From: an uncultured SAR86 cluster bacterium
Lineage (GTDB): Bacteria; Pseudomonadota; Gammaproteobacteria; Magnimaribacterales; D2472
Length of the DNA: 64,000 nucleotides
Assembly: GCA_902559345.1 (NCBI GenBank)
Contig: CACEHH010000002.1
Span: 1 to 64,000, forward strand
Direction: 5' to 3'
Part shown: positions 20,865 to 30,356 of the stretch, one piece after another
Numbering within the stretch: position 1 is the stretch's first letter
How the letters are laid out: each line of letters starts with the position of its first letter
Translations under genes and position numbers: made by a program
The notes under the pieces: generated by a model
Databases searched by the model: none
What the model was told of the DNA's origin: nothing
The model's input: only the letters and a program-made list of their open reading frames with translations

Positions 20865-21302
20865 ATGTTTAAAATTTCTTTAATGAATCATTCAGATTTA
20901 GAAGAAGCATATAAGATTGAGCTGGAAACAAATCCAAGTCCATGGTCGAAAGATAATTTTTTATCTTCTTTTGAAGTAGGGCACAAATCTCTTATATGTA
21001 GATGTAATAAAGAAATTGTAGGATTTCTTATATTTTCTTTAATCAAAAAAGAAAGCCATCTTCTAAACATAGCTGTTCTAAAAAAATGGCAAAATAAAGG
21101 AGCTGGAACAATTCTAATGAATGTTTTTATCAAACAGTCAAAGACTATGGGAGCAAACAGAGCTCTTCTTGAAGTGAGATCAAAGAATAAAAATGCAATT
21201 GATTTTTATAACAAATTTAACTTCATAAAAGATGCTGTTAGGACTAATTACTATACTGGCATAAATTTCGATGATGCAGTTCTTATGAGTTTAGATATAT
21301 GA
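20865..21302 (+). CDS. rimI: Ribosomal-protein-alanine N-acetyltransferase (RimI-like GNAT)
   Basis: GNAT fold: ETNPSPWSKDNF, NIAVLKKWQNKGAGTILM, ALLEVRSKNKNAIDFYNKFNF. Confidence 0.88.
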   Translation: MFKISLMNHSDLEEAYKIELETNPSPWSKDNFLSSFEVGHKSLICRCNKEIVGFLIFSLIKKESHLLNIAVLKKWQNKGAGTILMNVFIKQSKTMGANRALLEVRSKNKNAIDFYNKFNFIKDAVRTNYYTGINFDDAVLMSLDI

Positions 21303-21303
21303 G

Positions 21304-21783
21304 TTAAAGAATCTCTTTAATGCTTGATTCAATCTCATCTGATTCAATTTGAGGGCTAAAACGCTTTACAACTTCACCATTTTTATTGACTAAAAATTTT
21401 GTAAAATTCCATTTTATTTGAGGCGTGCCAGCAACCCCTAGTTGCTCCTTCTTTAAAAAAGTATAAAAAGGATCAGCTTTCGACCCATTAACATTAATTT
21501 TATTAAATATCTTAAAAGTTATTCCATAATTTGTATCACAAAATTCTTTAATTTCTTGATTAGTGCCTGGTTCTTGAAGAGCAAATTGGTTGCAAGGAAA
21601 GCCTAAAATTTCAAATCCATCATTTTTATATTTTTTGTAAAGATTCTCTAGGCCTTTGTATTGATATGTAAGACCGCAATAACTTGCAACATTGACAATA
21701 AGCAACACTTTTTCATGATAATCATTAAGAGATATATCTTTAAGATCAGCATCCTTTACTGAAAAATTATAAATTGTTTTCAT
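21304..21783 (-). CDS. Glutathione peroxidase family protein
   Basis: LLIVNVASYCGLTYQYKGLENLY; LGFPCNQFALQEPG; IKWNFTKFLVNKNGEVV; catalytic Cys form. Confidence 0.94.
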   Translation of the reverse strand: MKTIYNFSVKDADLKDISLNDYHEKVLLIVNVASYCGLTYQYKGLENLYKKYKNDGFEILGFPCNQFALQEPGTNQEIKEFCDTNYGITFKIFNKINVNGSKADPFYTFLKKEQLGVAGTPQIKWNFTKFLVNKNGEVVKRFSPQIESDEIESSIKEIL

Positions 21784-21828
21784 AATATTTTTTATGTGTG
21801 CGAAAATATTTAAATATTATATTTAATT

Positions 21829-22290
21829 ATGAGTAAAAAGATAAAATTTGTATGGAAAAATTTTGATGAATTATCGCTTGATGATTTATATGCTATTTTG
21901 CATTTAAGACAAAAAGTTTTTGTTGTTGAGCAAAACTGTCCGTATATAGATGCAGACAACTATGATCAAAATGCTTTTCATTTGCTTGGCTATGAAGATA
22001 AAAAACTTATTGCCTATCTAAGAGCATTTGCGCCAAATATAAAATATGAAGGATCTTCTATGGGTAGGATAGTTGTAGATAAAATTAAAAGAGGGGATGA
22101 TTTAGGAAAAAAGATAACAAATATTGGGAAAGATTTCTTGATAAATAAGTATCCAGATAATGAAATTGTTATTTCAGCTCAGTACAGATTGATTAAGTTT
22201 TACAATGATCTTGGTTTTACATCAAGAGGAGAGGTGTATTTAGAAGATGATATAGATCACATACAAATGTATATTTTACCTAATCAATAA
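21829..22290 (+). CDS. ElaA-like GNAT family N-acetyltransferase
   Basis: LYAILHLRQKVFVVEQNCPYIDADNYDQNAFHL is ElaA-like. Confidence 0.87.
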   Translation: MSKKIKFVWKNFDELSLDDLYAILHLRQKVFVVEQNCPYIDADNYDQNAFHLLGYEDKKLIAYLRAFAPNIKYEGSSMGRIVVDKIKRGDDLGKKITNIGKDFLINKYPDNEIVISAQYRLIKFYNDLGFTSRGEVYLEDDIDHIQMYILPNQ

Positions 22291-24499
22291 TTCTTTCTTC
22301 AAAAAGCAGTTCGCTTATTTCTTCAGTTATAAATGGAGCAAAAGGGTGGAGCACATGCAAAATTTCTTTTAATAATGGCCTTAAATTTTTTGTTTTACCT
22401 GATTTTTTACATTCTTCGATGTAGACGTCACAAAACTTACTCCAAAAAAAATCATATATTTCATTAATTGCAAAATCTAATCTATAGCTAGCAATATTTT
22501 TATCAATTTGCACCTTAGTTTTATCAAATTCATCATGTATCCATTTGTCTATGTCATTTTCAGCTTGGAATGAATTTTTTTCATTTGGATAGCCATCAAT
22601 AAATCTTGCTGCATTCCAAATTTTTGTACAAAAATTTCTAAAACCTTTTAGCCTACCAAGCTCAAAACTAATATCTTTAGTATGTGTTGCTAAAGAGAAA
22701 AAAGTCATTCTCAAGGCATCGGTACCATAAGATTCAATTCCTCTAGGAAACTGATTTCTAGTTTTCTTCTCAATCTTTTTTGACAACCCCTCTTGCATTA
22801 AATTAGAAGTTCTTTTCTTTACAAGGTCATCTTGCGAAATACCATATATCAAATCCAATGGATCAATGATATTTCCTTTTGATTTAGACATTTTTTGACC
22901 ATTTTCATCCCTTATCAGTCCTGTTACATACACATCTTTGAAAGGTATTTGATTTGTAAATTCAATACTCATCATCATCATTCTTGCAACCCAGAAAAAA
23001 ATGATGTCAAAACCAGTTACTAGCAATGATGTTGGAAAATGTTTCTTAAAATCTTCAGATTCATTAGGCCATCCCAAAGATGCAAAAGGCCACAAACTTG
23101 ATGAAAACCATGTATCTAAAACATCTTCATCTTGAGAAAGTTTTCTATCGTCTAGTTTATAAAAATCTCTAACTTCGTTCTCATTATGACCGACGTAAAC
23201 GTTTCCATTATTGTCATACCATGCTGGAATTCTATGTCCCCACCATATTTGTCTACTAACACACCAATCTTCAATATTGTTCATCCAATTGAAATACGTT
23301 TTAACCCAGTTCTCAGGGTGAAATTTTATCTCTCCATTATTTACAGCATCATTTGCTTTAGCTGCCATTTCAGAAGTTTTAACATACCATTGATAGCTTA
23401 GCTTGGGTTCTATAACGATATTTGACCTTTCTCCCCTTGGCACGCTAATAGGATGCCTTTCTTCTTTATCTAAGAGATTTAATTCCTTTAGTTTTTCCAA
23501 TACAAGCTTTCTTACTTTGAAACGGTCTAGATTAGAAAATGGTTTAGGGACATTTTCATTTGACCAAGCATCATCATTAAAGATATTAATTGGTTTAAAA
23601 TCACTAACTTCTTTCGAGGTTCTAACTACTCCATCTTCCTCATAGAGAGAATGCTTTTTGCCAATTTCATAATCATTAAAGTCATGTCCTGGGGTAATTT
23701 TTAAACAGCCGGTACCAAATTCCATATCAACATACTCATCGCCAATGATGGGTATTTTTCTTCCAACAAAAGGAAGTATGATATTTTTACCAATTAATTT
23801 CTTATACCTTATATCTTTAGGATTTACAGCAACAGCCATATCTCCAAACATTGTCTCAGGCCTTGTGGTTGCAACAATTACACATTTATTACTGCCTTCT
23901 ATTGGATATTTTATATGCCATAGTAAGCCATCCTTTTCTTGTCTAATAACTTCTAAATCAGAAACTGCTGTTTTTAAAGATGGATCCCAATTAACTAATC
24001 TATAACCCCTATAAATTTTATCTCTTCTATGAAGCTCAACGAATGCTTTTATTACTGCCTCGTTACATCCTTCATCAAAAGTAAACCTATATTTGTTCCA
24101 GTCAACGGTGCATCCAAGTCTTTTGATTTGAGAGGTTATTTTTTCTTCAGAATATTCTTTCCATGCCCAAACTTCTTCAAGAAATTTATCTCTCCCTAGA
24201 TCAGTTCTAGAAATATTTTTTTTTGATAAATTATTTTCTACAACCATTTGAGTTGCGATTCCAGCATGATCACTTCCAACTTGCCAATAAGCATCTTTAC
24301 CAGACATATGATGATATCTTGTATAGAAATCCATGATGGCATATTGGAAGCTATGCCCCATATGTAATGAACCTGTTACATTTGGAGGAGGTATGACTTG
24401 TGAGAACGAATCTTTTGAATTCTCATTTGAAATGCTTTTTTCAGACCAAATTTTTGACCATTTTTCCTCTATTTCTACCGGGTAATATTGCTTATCCAT
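22280..24499 (-). CDS. valS: Valyl-tRNA synthetase, C-terminally short
   Basis: PPPNVTGSLHMGHSFQYAIMD, GSDHAGIATQ, KMSKSKGN; ends soon after HPFAPFITEEI. Confidence 0.95.
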   Translation of the reverse strand: MDKQYYPVEIEEKWSKIWSEKSISNENSKDSFSQVIPPPNVTGSLHMGHSFQYAIMDFYTRYHHMSGKDAYWQVGSDHAGIATQMVVENNLSKKNISRTDLGRDKFLEEVWAWKEYSEEKITSQIKRLGCTVDWNKYRFTFDEGCNEAVIKAFVELHRRDKIYRGYRLVNWDPSLKTAVSDLEVIRQEKDGLLWHIKYPIEGSNKCVIVATTRPETMFGDMAVAVNPKDIRYKKLIGKNIILPFVGRKIPIIGDEYVDMEFGTGCLKITPGHDFNDYEIGKKHSLYEEDGVVRTSKEVSDFKPINIFNDDAWSNENVPKPFSNLDRFKVRKLVLEKLKELNLLDKEERHPISVPRGERSNIVIEPKLSYQWYVKTSEMAAKANDAVNNGEIKFHPENWVKTYFNWMNNIEDWCVSRQIWWGHRIPAWYDNNGNVYVGHNENEVRDFYKLDDRKLSQDEDVLDTWFSSSLWPFASLGWPNESEDFKKHFPTSLLVTGFDIIFFWVARMMMMSIEFTNQIPFKDVYVTGLIRDENGQKMSKSKGNIIDPLDLIYGISQDDLVKKRTSNLMQEGLSKKIEKKTRNQFPRGIESYGTDALRMTFFSLATHTKDISFELGRLKGFRNFCTKIWNAARFIDGYPNEKNSFQAENDIDKWIHDEFDKTKVQIDKNIASYRLDFAINEIYDFFWSKFCDVYIEECKKSGKTKNLRPLLKEILHVLHPFAPFITEEISELLFEERIID

Positions 24500-24516
24500 C
24501 TAGATTTATATATTTA

Positions 24517-26034
24517 TTATTTCAATTTCTTACTTAGCAATAATTCACTAATTAATGGTACAGGTCTTCCGGTTCCAGCCTTTACAGGAGTGCTATATGA
24601 AGCAGTAGCAGCAATATCAATATGAGCCCATTTATAATCATTGGTGAATTTAGATAAAAAGGCTGCAGCATGTATTGTTCCAGCTTCTCTTCCTCCTCCA
24701 ATATTTGCCAAATCGGCATATTTGGTCTTTGTGCAAGATTGATGCTCATCCCATAAAGGTAATTGCCAGGCCCTATCCCCACTTTCTTCACCTGACTCTA
24801 TAATCATATCTGCAAGATGTTGGTTATTAGCCATTACACCGCTAGCATGCCTTCCAAGAGCAATTATAACTGCACCTGTTAAAGTTGCCATATCAATAAC
24901 ATAAGAGGGTTTATATTTTCCAACATACGTAAGACAGTCGGCAAGTATTAATCTTCCTTCTGCATCAGTATTCAGAATCTCAATTGTTTGACCAGACATT
25001 GAAGTTACAACATCACCTGGCTTAGTAGCCTTTGATGAGCACATGTTTTCTGCACACCCCATAACACCAACGACATTTACGTCTGCATTAAGTCTAGCTA
25101 ATGTTGACATAACTCCAAATACAGTAGCTGCACCACACATATCCCATTTCATTTCGTCCATACCAGGACTTGGTTTTATCGATACTCCACCGGTGTCAAA
25201 GGTTACTCCTTTACCTACCAAAGCTATTGGTTTTTCAGAAGATTTCCCTCCTTTATATTCTATAACCATCATTCTTGCAGGTTCTTCACTTCCTCGAGAG
25301 ACGCTTAAAAATGAACCCATGCCCATTTTTTGCATATCTTTCTCATTAAAAGATTTAACTTTAAGTTTTGGAAAATCTTTTGTCATCGCCTTAACTTTTT
25401 TCTCAATAATTCTTGGAGTGCAATGATTTGCAGGAAGATCGCCTAGATATTTTGCAGTATTAACACCTTCTCCAATCGCATATCCTTTTTTAGCTGCTTT
25501 TTTTGCTTTTGTTAAATTTGAAGGCGAAAGACCTGAAGTTAAAATTGTTAATTTCTTAACTGATGGTTCTTTTATAGTTTTATTTTTAGTTTCAGAAAAG
25601 ATATAAACATTCGATTCAATTATTTTTGAAACCATTTCTATCAACCAATACTCATCTTTTCCTTCCGGCGCTGATGTTCCAGGCATAACAGAAATATCTT
25701 TTGATCCAAGACTATTACCTTTATGCGCAATAGCTTTATACATATTAAGCCACTTATGAATAGGATCTTTTTCATCTAATCCTTTTACAAGAAGTATATT
25801 ACTTGCGCTAACTCCATCAATTTTTGGCAACATAATAGAACTTCCTGAATCCTTAAGATGAGACGAAACAGTCTTTGATATGTAATTTTTTGATAACTTA
25901 TTTAATTCCTTAAAAGAAGGATTATTTTTTGTATTTTTATTAATTACAATTACTAAGACATCGGTTTTCAATTTTGATAAACCAGATGATTCAATATTTT
26001 TTAGTGAAATATTATTTAAAACTTTATGTGCCAT
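24517..26034 (-). CDS. pepA: Leucyl aminopeptidase (M17)
   Basis: VGKGVTFDTGGVSIKPSPGMDEMKWDM; NTDAEGRLILADCL. Confidence 0.96.
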   Translation of the reverse strand: MAHKVLNNISLKNIESSGLSKLKTDVLVIVINKNTKNNPSFKELNKLSKNYISKTVSSHLKDSGSSIMLPKIDGVSASNILLVKGLDEKDPIHKWLNMYKAIAHKGNSLGSKDISVMPGTSAPEGKDEYWLIEMVSKIIESNVYIFSETKNKTIKEPSVKKLTILTSGLSPSNLTKAKKAAKKGYAIGEGVNTAKYLGDLPANHCTPRIIEKKVKAMTKDFPKLKVKSFNEKDMQKMGMGSFLSVSRGSEEPARMMVIEYKGGKSSEKPIALVGKGVTFDTGGVSIKPSPGMDEMKWDMCGAATVFGVMSTLARLNADVNVVGVMGCAENMCSSKATKPGDVVTSMSGQTIEILNTDAEGRLILADCLTYVGKYKPSYVIDMATLTGAVIIALGRHASGVMANNQHLADMIIESGEESGDRAWQLPLWDEHQSCTKTKYADLANIGGGREAGTIHAAAFLSKFTNDYKWAHIDIAATASYSTPVKAGTGRPVPLISELLLSKKLK

Positions 26035-26079
26035 TTAAGTTCTCCTGTTATGGTATTTACTGATAAGATAAATATTGTA

Positions 26080-27240
26080 ATGCATCATAGTTCACAAGGC
26101 ATATATAAAAGAAATATTCTTTCAAAAAGCTTGAATGCTGAAGTTTTGAAATCAACACTTGGTATTCTATTAATTTTCTTTTTTCTTGTAGTAGGTTCAA
26201 GGTTTGTTGGATATTTTGAACAAGCCTCAGAAGGCTTACTTGACCCAAATTTAATATATAAAATTGTTATCTTAAGATTCCCTGACTTCTTAACACTTTT
26301 AATACCTCTATCATTCTTCTTAGGAGTGGTTGTTACAATTAGTCGGCTTTACGCAGATAGAGAAATCTATGGTTATCTATCTGCGGGAGTTTCCCAAAAT
26401 AAACTTATTAGAATATTGTTACCTCAATCTATTATTCTGTTTTTGATAACTTTAGTTTTAAGTATCTACATTGCCCCATATACAAAAGAGCTTTCAAAAG
26501 AAATAGTAACTATTGATACAATTGAAGAGCAAATAGAGACACTTAAACCGAAAAAATTATTCTCATTCAAAGAAAATGAAGGTTTTATTTACGCAGATGG
26601 TAAAAATGATCTTGTTTTAAGTGATGCAGTGCTTTTTATAAAGAACGATAGCTTATCTTCTATAATTCTTGCAAAAGAATTAAAACTTGAAAAGTTAGAA
26701 TCTGGACTAAATTTACATTTTCAAGATGGGGCTTTGTATCAAGATATATTTAAATCCGACTCCTCAATTATTTCTGATTTTGGTGATTTAAGAATACCCA
26801 TACAAAAAAGAGAAAATACGATATCTAGGCTATCATTGTCAAAATTATTTGACTATTCTTCAAACTCGTCAACTTCTCAAACGCAATGGAATTTATCTAT
26901 ACCATTAACAATCTTGATACTTCTTATTTTAGGAGTTCATATTTCAAGGGTTGATCCTAGGCAGGGCAGGTTATCAGTTATGCTACCGGCAATTTTTATA
27001 TATATTTTATATTTGAGTCTACTTATTCTAGCAAGAGAATCTTTTGAAGAAAATTTAACAAGAACTCATAACTATATTTGGTATGTCCATCTTATTTTTT
27101 TGAGTTTTGGTATTTTTAGTATTTTAAAATCGAATGTATATCAATTATCTGGATTTACCTATTTGATTAAAAAAAATAACTTAATAAGAATAGTAATATT
27201 GGCTATTGCAGCACTGATATTTTTATGGATTGTAAGATGA
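26080..27240 (+). CDS. lptF: LPS export permease LptF (start uncertain; ORF open from 26026)
   Basis: Polytopic LptF/LptG family; divergent from pepA and followed by lptG as in E. coli. Confidence 0.9.
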   Translation: MHHSSQGIYKRNILSKSLNAEVLKSTLGILLIFFFLVVGSRFVGYFEQASEGLLDPNLIYKIVILRFPDFLTLLIPLSFFLGVVVTISRLYADREIYGYLSAGVSQNKLIRILLPQSIILFLITLVLSIYIAPYTKELSKEIVTIDTIEEQIETLKPKKLFSFKENEGFIYADGKNDLVLSDAVLFIKNDSLSSIILAKELKLEKLESGLNLHFQDGALYQDIFKSDSSIISDFGDLRIPIQKRENTISRLSLSKLFDYSSNSSTSQTQWNLSIPLTILILLILGVHISRVDPRQGRLSVMLPAIFIYILYLSLLILARESFEENLTRTHNYIWYVHLIFLSFGIFSILKSNVYQLSGFTYLIKKNNLIRIVILAIAALIFLWIVR

Positions 27241-28289
27241 TAACTTTATTTAATAAATATTTAATAAAGCGGTCTTTATATTTTTCGTTATCAATTTTAT
27301 TTTTCTTTGGCCTGCTTGATGCAATTTTTACATTTATTGCAGAATTAGAAAATGTTTCCGATAAATACAATATATTTAACATCTTAAAATATGTAATTTT
27401 ATCTATACCTCACAATCTTATTGATTTTCTAGAGGGCGCATGTTTGCTTGGTGTTATTCTTGCATTAGGCTTGTCACATCAAGAAGGTAATTTAACTGTG
27501 CTACGAACTGCTGGCATATCCCCTTTAAAGATAGTTTTTACAAGTTCAATTGGCGCCTTAATACTTGCTATACCTCTGATGGTATTAGATGAAATGACTT
27601 TTAGAAAAATACACTTAAATGCAAGTATCGATAAGAATGTTTTATCAGAACAAATTAACACCGAAGCGACAGACATTAACTGGATTAAGTTCGGAGATTC
27701 TTATTTAAGTTTTGAGGAAATTATTGAAGAAAAGATTTTTAATGTGAGATTTATCAAAACTGAAAATAATAAGATTATCTTCACTGCTAAATCTGATTTC
27801 GCAGAGATTCAACAAGACAACATTATCTTCAGTAAAAAAACTTCCTATAAAAATTTTATTAATGAATCATTAAAAACTCAATCAGAAATTTTTGTTGTCC
27901 CATTAGAATCAAAAATCTCTTTTAGTAAAGTATCTAATTTAGGAATTCGAGATATAAGTTCATATAGAAATCTTTTTTCTCAAAGCAATTTAGAAGAAGA
28001 TATCTTATTTAAATCTCACTTAGATAAAGTTTTTTATAAGACTGTGTTTAAACCTATTTCTATAATTGCTCTAATAATATACTTTGGATCTTTAATCTTT
28101 ACTTCTTTAAGAGATTCTACTATTGGGGGAAGAATAATAGTTGCGGTTACTGGAGCATTTATTTATAGATTAATACAAGATTTATCTTTAGGTATTTTTA
28201 TATCATACAATCTTTCTGTTCTAATAGGAGCCATCATTCCAATTGCATTATTATTTATATTGAGCATTATTTCATATAAGAAGATCTAA
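27225..28289 (+). CDS. lptG: LPS export permease LptG
   Basis: LSIPHNLIDFLEGACLLGVILALG; HQEGNLTVLRTAGISPLKI; adjacent to lptF. Confidence 0.92.
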   Translation: MDCKMITLFNKYLIKRSLYFSLSILFFFGLLDAIFTFIAELENVSDKYNIFNILKYVILSIPHNLIDFLEGACLLGVILALGLSHQEGNLTVLRTAGISPLKIVFTSSIGALILAIPLMVLDEMTFRKIHLNASIDKNVLSEQINTEATDINWIKFGDSYLSFEEIIEEKIFNVRFIKTENNKIIFTAKSDFAEIQQDNIIFSKKTSYKNFINESLKTQSEIFVVPLESKISFSKVSNLGIRDISSYRNLFSQSNLEEDILFKSHLDKVFYKTVFKPISIIALIIYFGSLIFTSLRDSTIGGRIIVAVTGAFIYRLIQDLSLGIFISYNLSVLIGAIIPIALLFILSIISYKKI

Positions 28290-28711
28290 ATTTTCCTATA
28301 TGAAGTTTTAGAAAGAAGGTCACTTAAAGAATGATTATTTTTAGAGAAATATATAAAAAATAATGGCAGTCCTCCAAGGAAGAAAGTAATTAGATTAATA
28401 AAAAATCTTATTGAAACTTGTTTTAAATTTATTTTTTTATTATCTATGCTATATATCTCAAACTTCCATATAGCCATTCCAAGGGTTTTTCCTCCATGAG
28501 TCCAAAAATATGCATAAAAAGACCATGTGCTTAAGATTACAAGAGCCATACCAAAATTTGGGTGTAGAGATGTAACTTCTCCAATAAAAAGATATTTTAC
28601 ACCCAAGGCAATTGAGCCGACTAAAAACCAAACCCCCAATAAAAGTAATAAGTCATATATGGTGGATGCAATTCTTCTAAGTGGAAATACGATATATGAT
28701 TTATCATTCAT
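28286..28711 (-). CDS. RDD family membrane protein
   Basis: PLRRIASTIYDLLLLLG and HGGKTLGMAIWKFEI, RDD family pattern. Confidence 0.88.
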   Translation of the reverse strand: MNDKSYIVFPLRRIASTIYDLLLLLGVWFLVGSIALGVKYLFIGEVTSLHPNFGMALVILSTWSFYAYFWTHGGKTLGMAIWKFEIYSIDNKKINLKQVSIRFFINLITFFLGGLPLFFIYFSKNNHSLSDLLSKTSYRKI

Positions 28712-28750
28712 TTTGGTATAGTACTAAATAATTAAAAAAAATAAATCGCT

Positions 28751-30247
28751 ATGAATACAACTTCTGACTTTCTTGGACATCCAAAAGGCTTATTTGTATG
28801 TTTTGCAACAGAGATGTGGGAAAGATTTTCCTATTATGGAATGAGAGCTCTTTTAATTCTTTATTTAACAAAACATTGGGAATTTACAGATGCGACAAGT
28901 TATTTAATTTATGGTGCTTATACCTCTTTAGTATACATAATGCCAGTTTTTGGAGGTATGCTGGCTGATCAGATTTTAGGTTCAAAGAAAGCTGTAACTT
29001 ATGGTGCAATTCTCTTAGTGGTTGGTCATTTAGGTATGACAGTTGAAAGCAGTGAACAAATTTTTTATTTATCTTTAGCCCTAATCGTTTCTGGCGTGGG
29101 TTTCTTAAAACCTAATATCTCAACAATGGTTGGAGCCTTATATAAAGAAGATGATCCACGAAGAGATTCAGGTTTTACTATTTTTTATATGGGTATAAAT
29201 ATAGGAGCATTTACAGCTACTCTTTTATGCGGATATTTAGGTGAAAAAATTGGATGGGCCTACGGGTTCGGAGCAGCAGGGGTTGGAATGTTGATCGGCT
29301 TAATTATATTTTTAGTGGGTCAAAAATATTTAGAGGGATTAGCAGAACCCCCTTCAGAAAAGCATAAACAAATATACAATGGAGCTACATATGAGAACTG
29401 GGCATATGTCTCAGGTGTATTTATGGTTCTAATAACTTGGTTCTTAGTTCAAAATTCACAATTAGTTGGTCAATTATTAGGTGGTTTTGGTGCAATCTTT
29501 ATAGGAGCTTGGTTATTGTATGCACTGTTCAAATGCGCGCCAGAGGAAAGAGATAGACTAATTGTTGTTGGAATATTAATATTGTTTTCTTTAATTTTCT
29601 GGGCTTTATTTGAGCAAGCAGGCTCATCTTTAAATATTCTTACAGACAGAGGTGTTGATAGAGTAATTTTTGGATGGGAAGTTCCAGCATCTATGTTTCA
29701 ATCATTGAATGCTGGATTCATTTTTACTATAGCTCCCCTTTTTGCTATTTTATGGATAGCTCTAGCAAAAAGAAATATGGAGCCATCTACCCCAATTAAA
29801 TTTTCAATAGGAATTGTTTTTGTTGGATTAGGATTTTTAGCTTTAGTATATGGCATGAAGTCTTCTGATGGACTTCAAACAGGAGTTATATGGATAATAC
29901 TAATTTATCTATTACATACATTGGGTGAGCTATGTTTATCACCGGTAGGTCTATCTTCTGTTACAAAATTATCACCGCAAAGAATAGTAGGATTTATGAT
30001 GGGAATGTGGTTCTTTGCATCTGCAGCAGGGAACTATGTAGCCGGATTAATTGCAAGGGCTACAGCAGCAGGAAACTCCGCATCATGCTCTCGCTGTTAC
30101 GGAGCATCTGGTGATGTTTATAATCTTGCACAGAAGCAATCATTTATGGACGTCTATACCGATGTTGGTATGATTGCTATAGCTTGTGGAATATTTTTGG
30201 CTATCATAACTCCGATTCTCAAAAAATTAATGCATGGTTCCAACTAA
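28751..30247 (+). CDS. POT/PTR family peptide MFS transporter
   Basis: HPKGLFVCFATEMWERFSYYGMRALLILYL; GGMLADQILG; FYMGINIGA. Confidence 0.94.
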   Translation: MNTTSDFLGHPKGLFVCFATEMWERFSYYGMRALLILYLTKHWEFTDATSYLIYGAYTSLVYIMPVFGGMLADQILGSKKAVTYGAILLVVGHLGMTVESSEQIFYLSLALIVSGVGFLKPNISTMVGALYKEDDPRRDSGFTIFYMGINIGAFTATLLCGYLGEKIGWAYGFGAAGVGMLIGLIIFLVGQKYLEGLAEPPSEKHKQIYNGATYENWAYVSGVFMVLITWFLVQNSQLVGQLLGGFGAIFIGAWLLYALFKCAPEERDRLIVVGILILFSLIFWALFEQAGSSLNILTDRGVDRVIFGWEVPASMFQSLNAGFIFTIAPLFAILWIALAKRNMEPSTPIKFSIGIVFVGLGFLALVYGMKSSDGLQTGVIWIILIYLLHTLGELCLSPVGLSSVTKLSPQRIVGFMMGMWFFASAAGNYVAGLIARATAAGNSASCSRCYGASGDVYNLAQKQSFMDVYTDVGMIAIACGIFLAIITPILKKLMHGSN

Positions 30248-30356
30248 AGGAAAAAAAGATCCTGTTAAGAAAAATATGGATAAATTCCATAAACCAAAAA
30301 CTCATCGGGATAAAACAAAATATAATAGGAAAGAAAAATCTAAGAAACTTGATTAA
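30234..30356 (+). CDS. Small highly basic protein, 40 aa (MVPTKGKKDPVKKNMDKFHKPKTHRDKTKYNRKEKSKKLD); not in the supplied ORF track
   Basis: Read directly from the sequence: ATG at 30234, TAA at 30354-30356; overlaps the POT transporter 3' end and the dapE 3' end; coherent K/R-rich composition. Confidence 0.55.
   Translation: MVPTKGKKDPVKKNMDKFHKPKTHRDKTKYNRKEKSKKLD

Noticed and set aside
25043-25426. 127-aa plus-strand ORF inside pepA
   Set aside because: Shadow ORF opposite conserved PepA active-site region.
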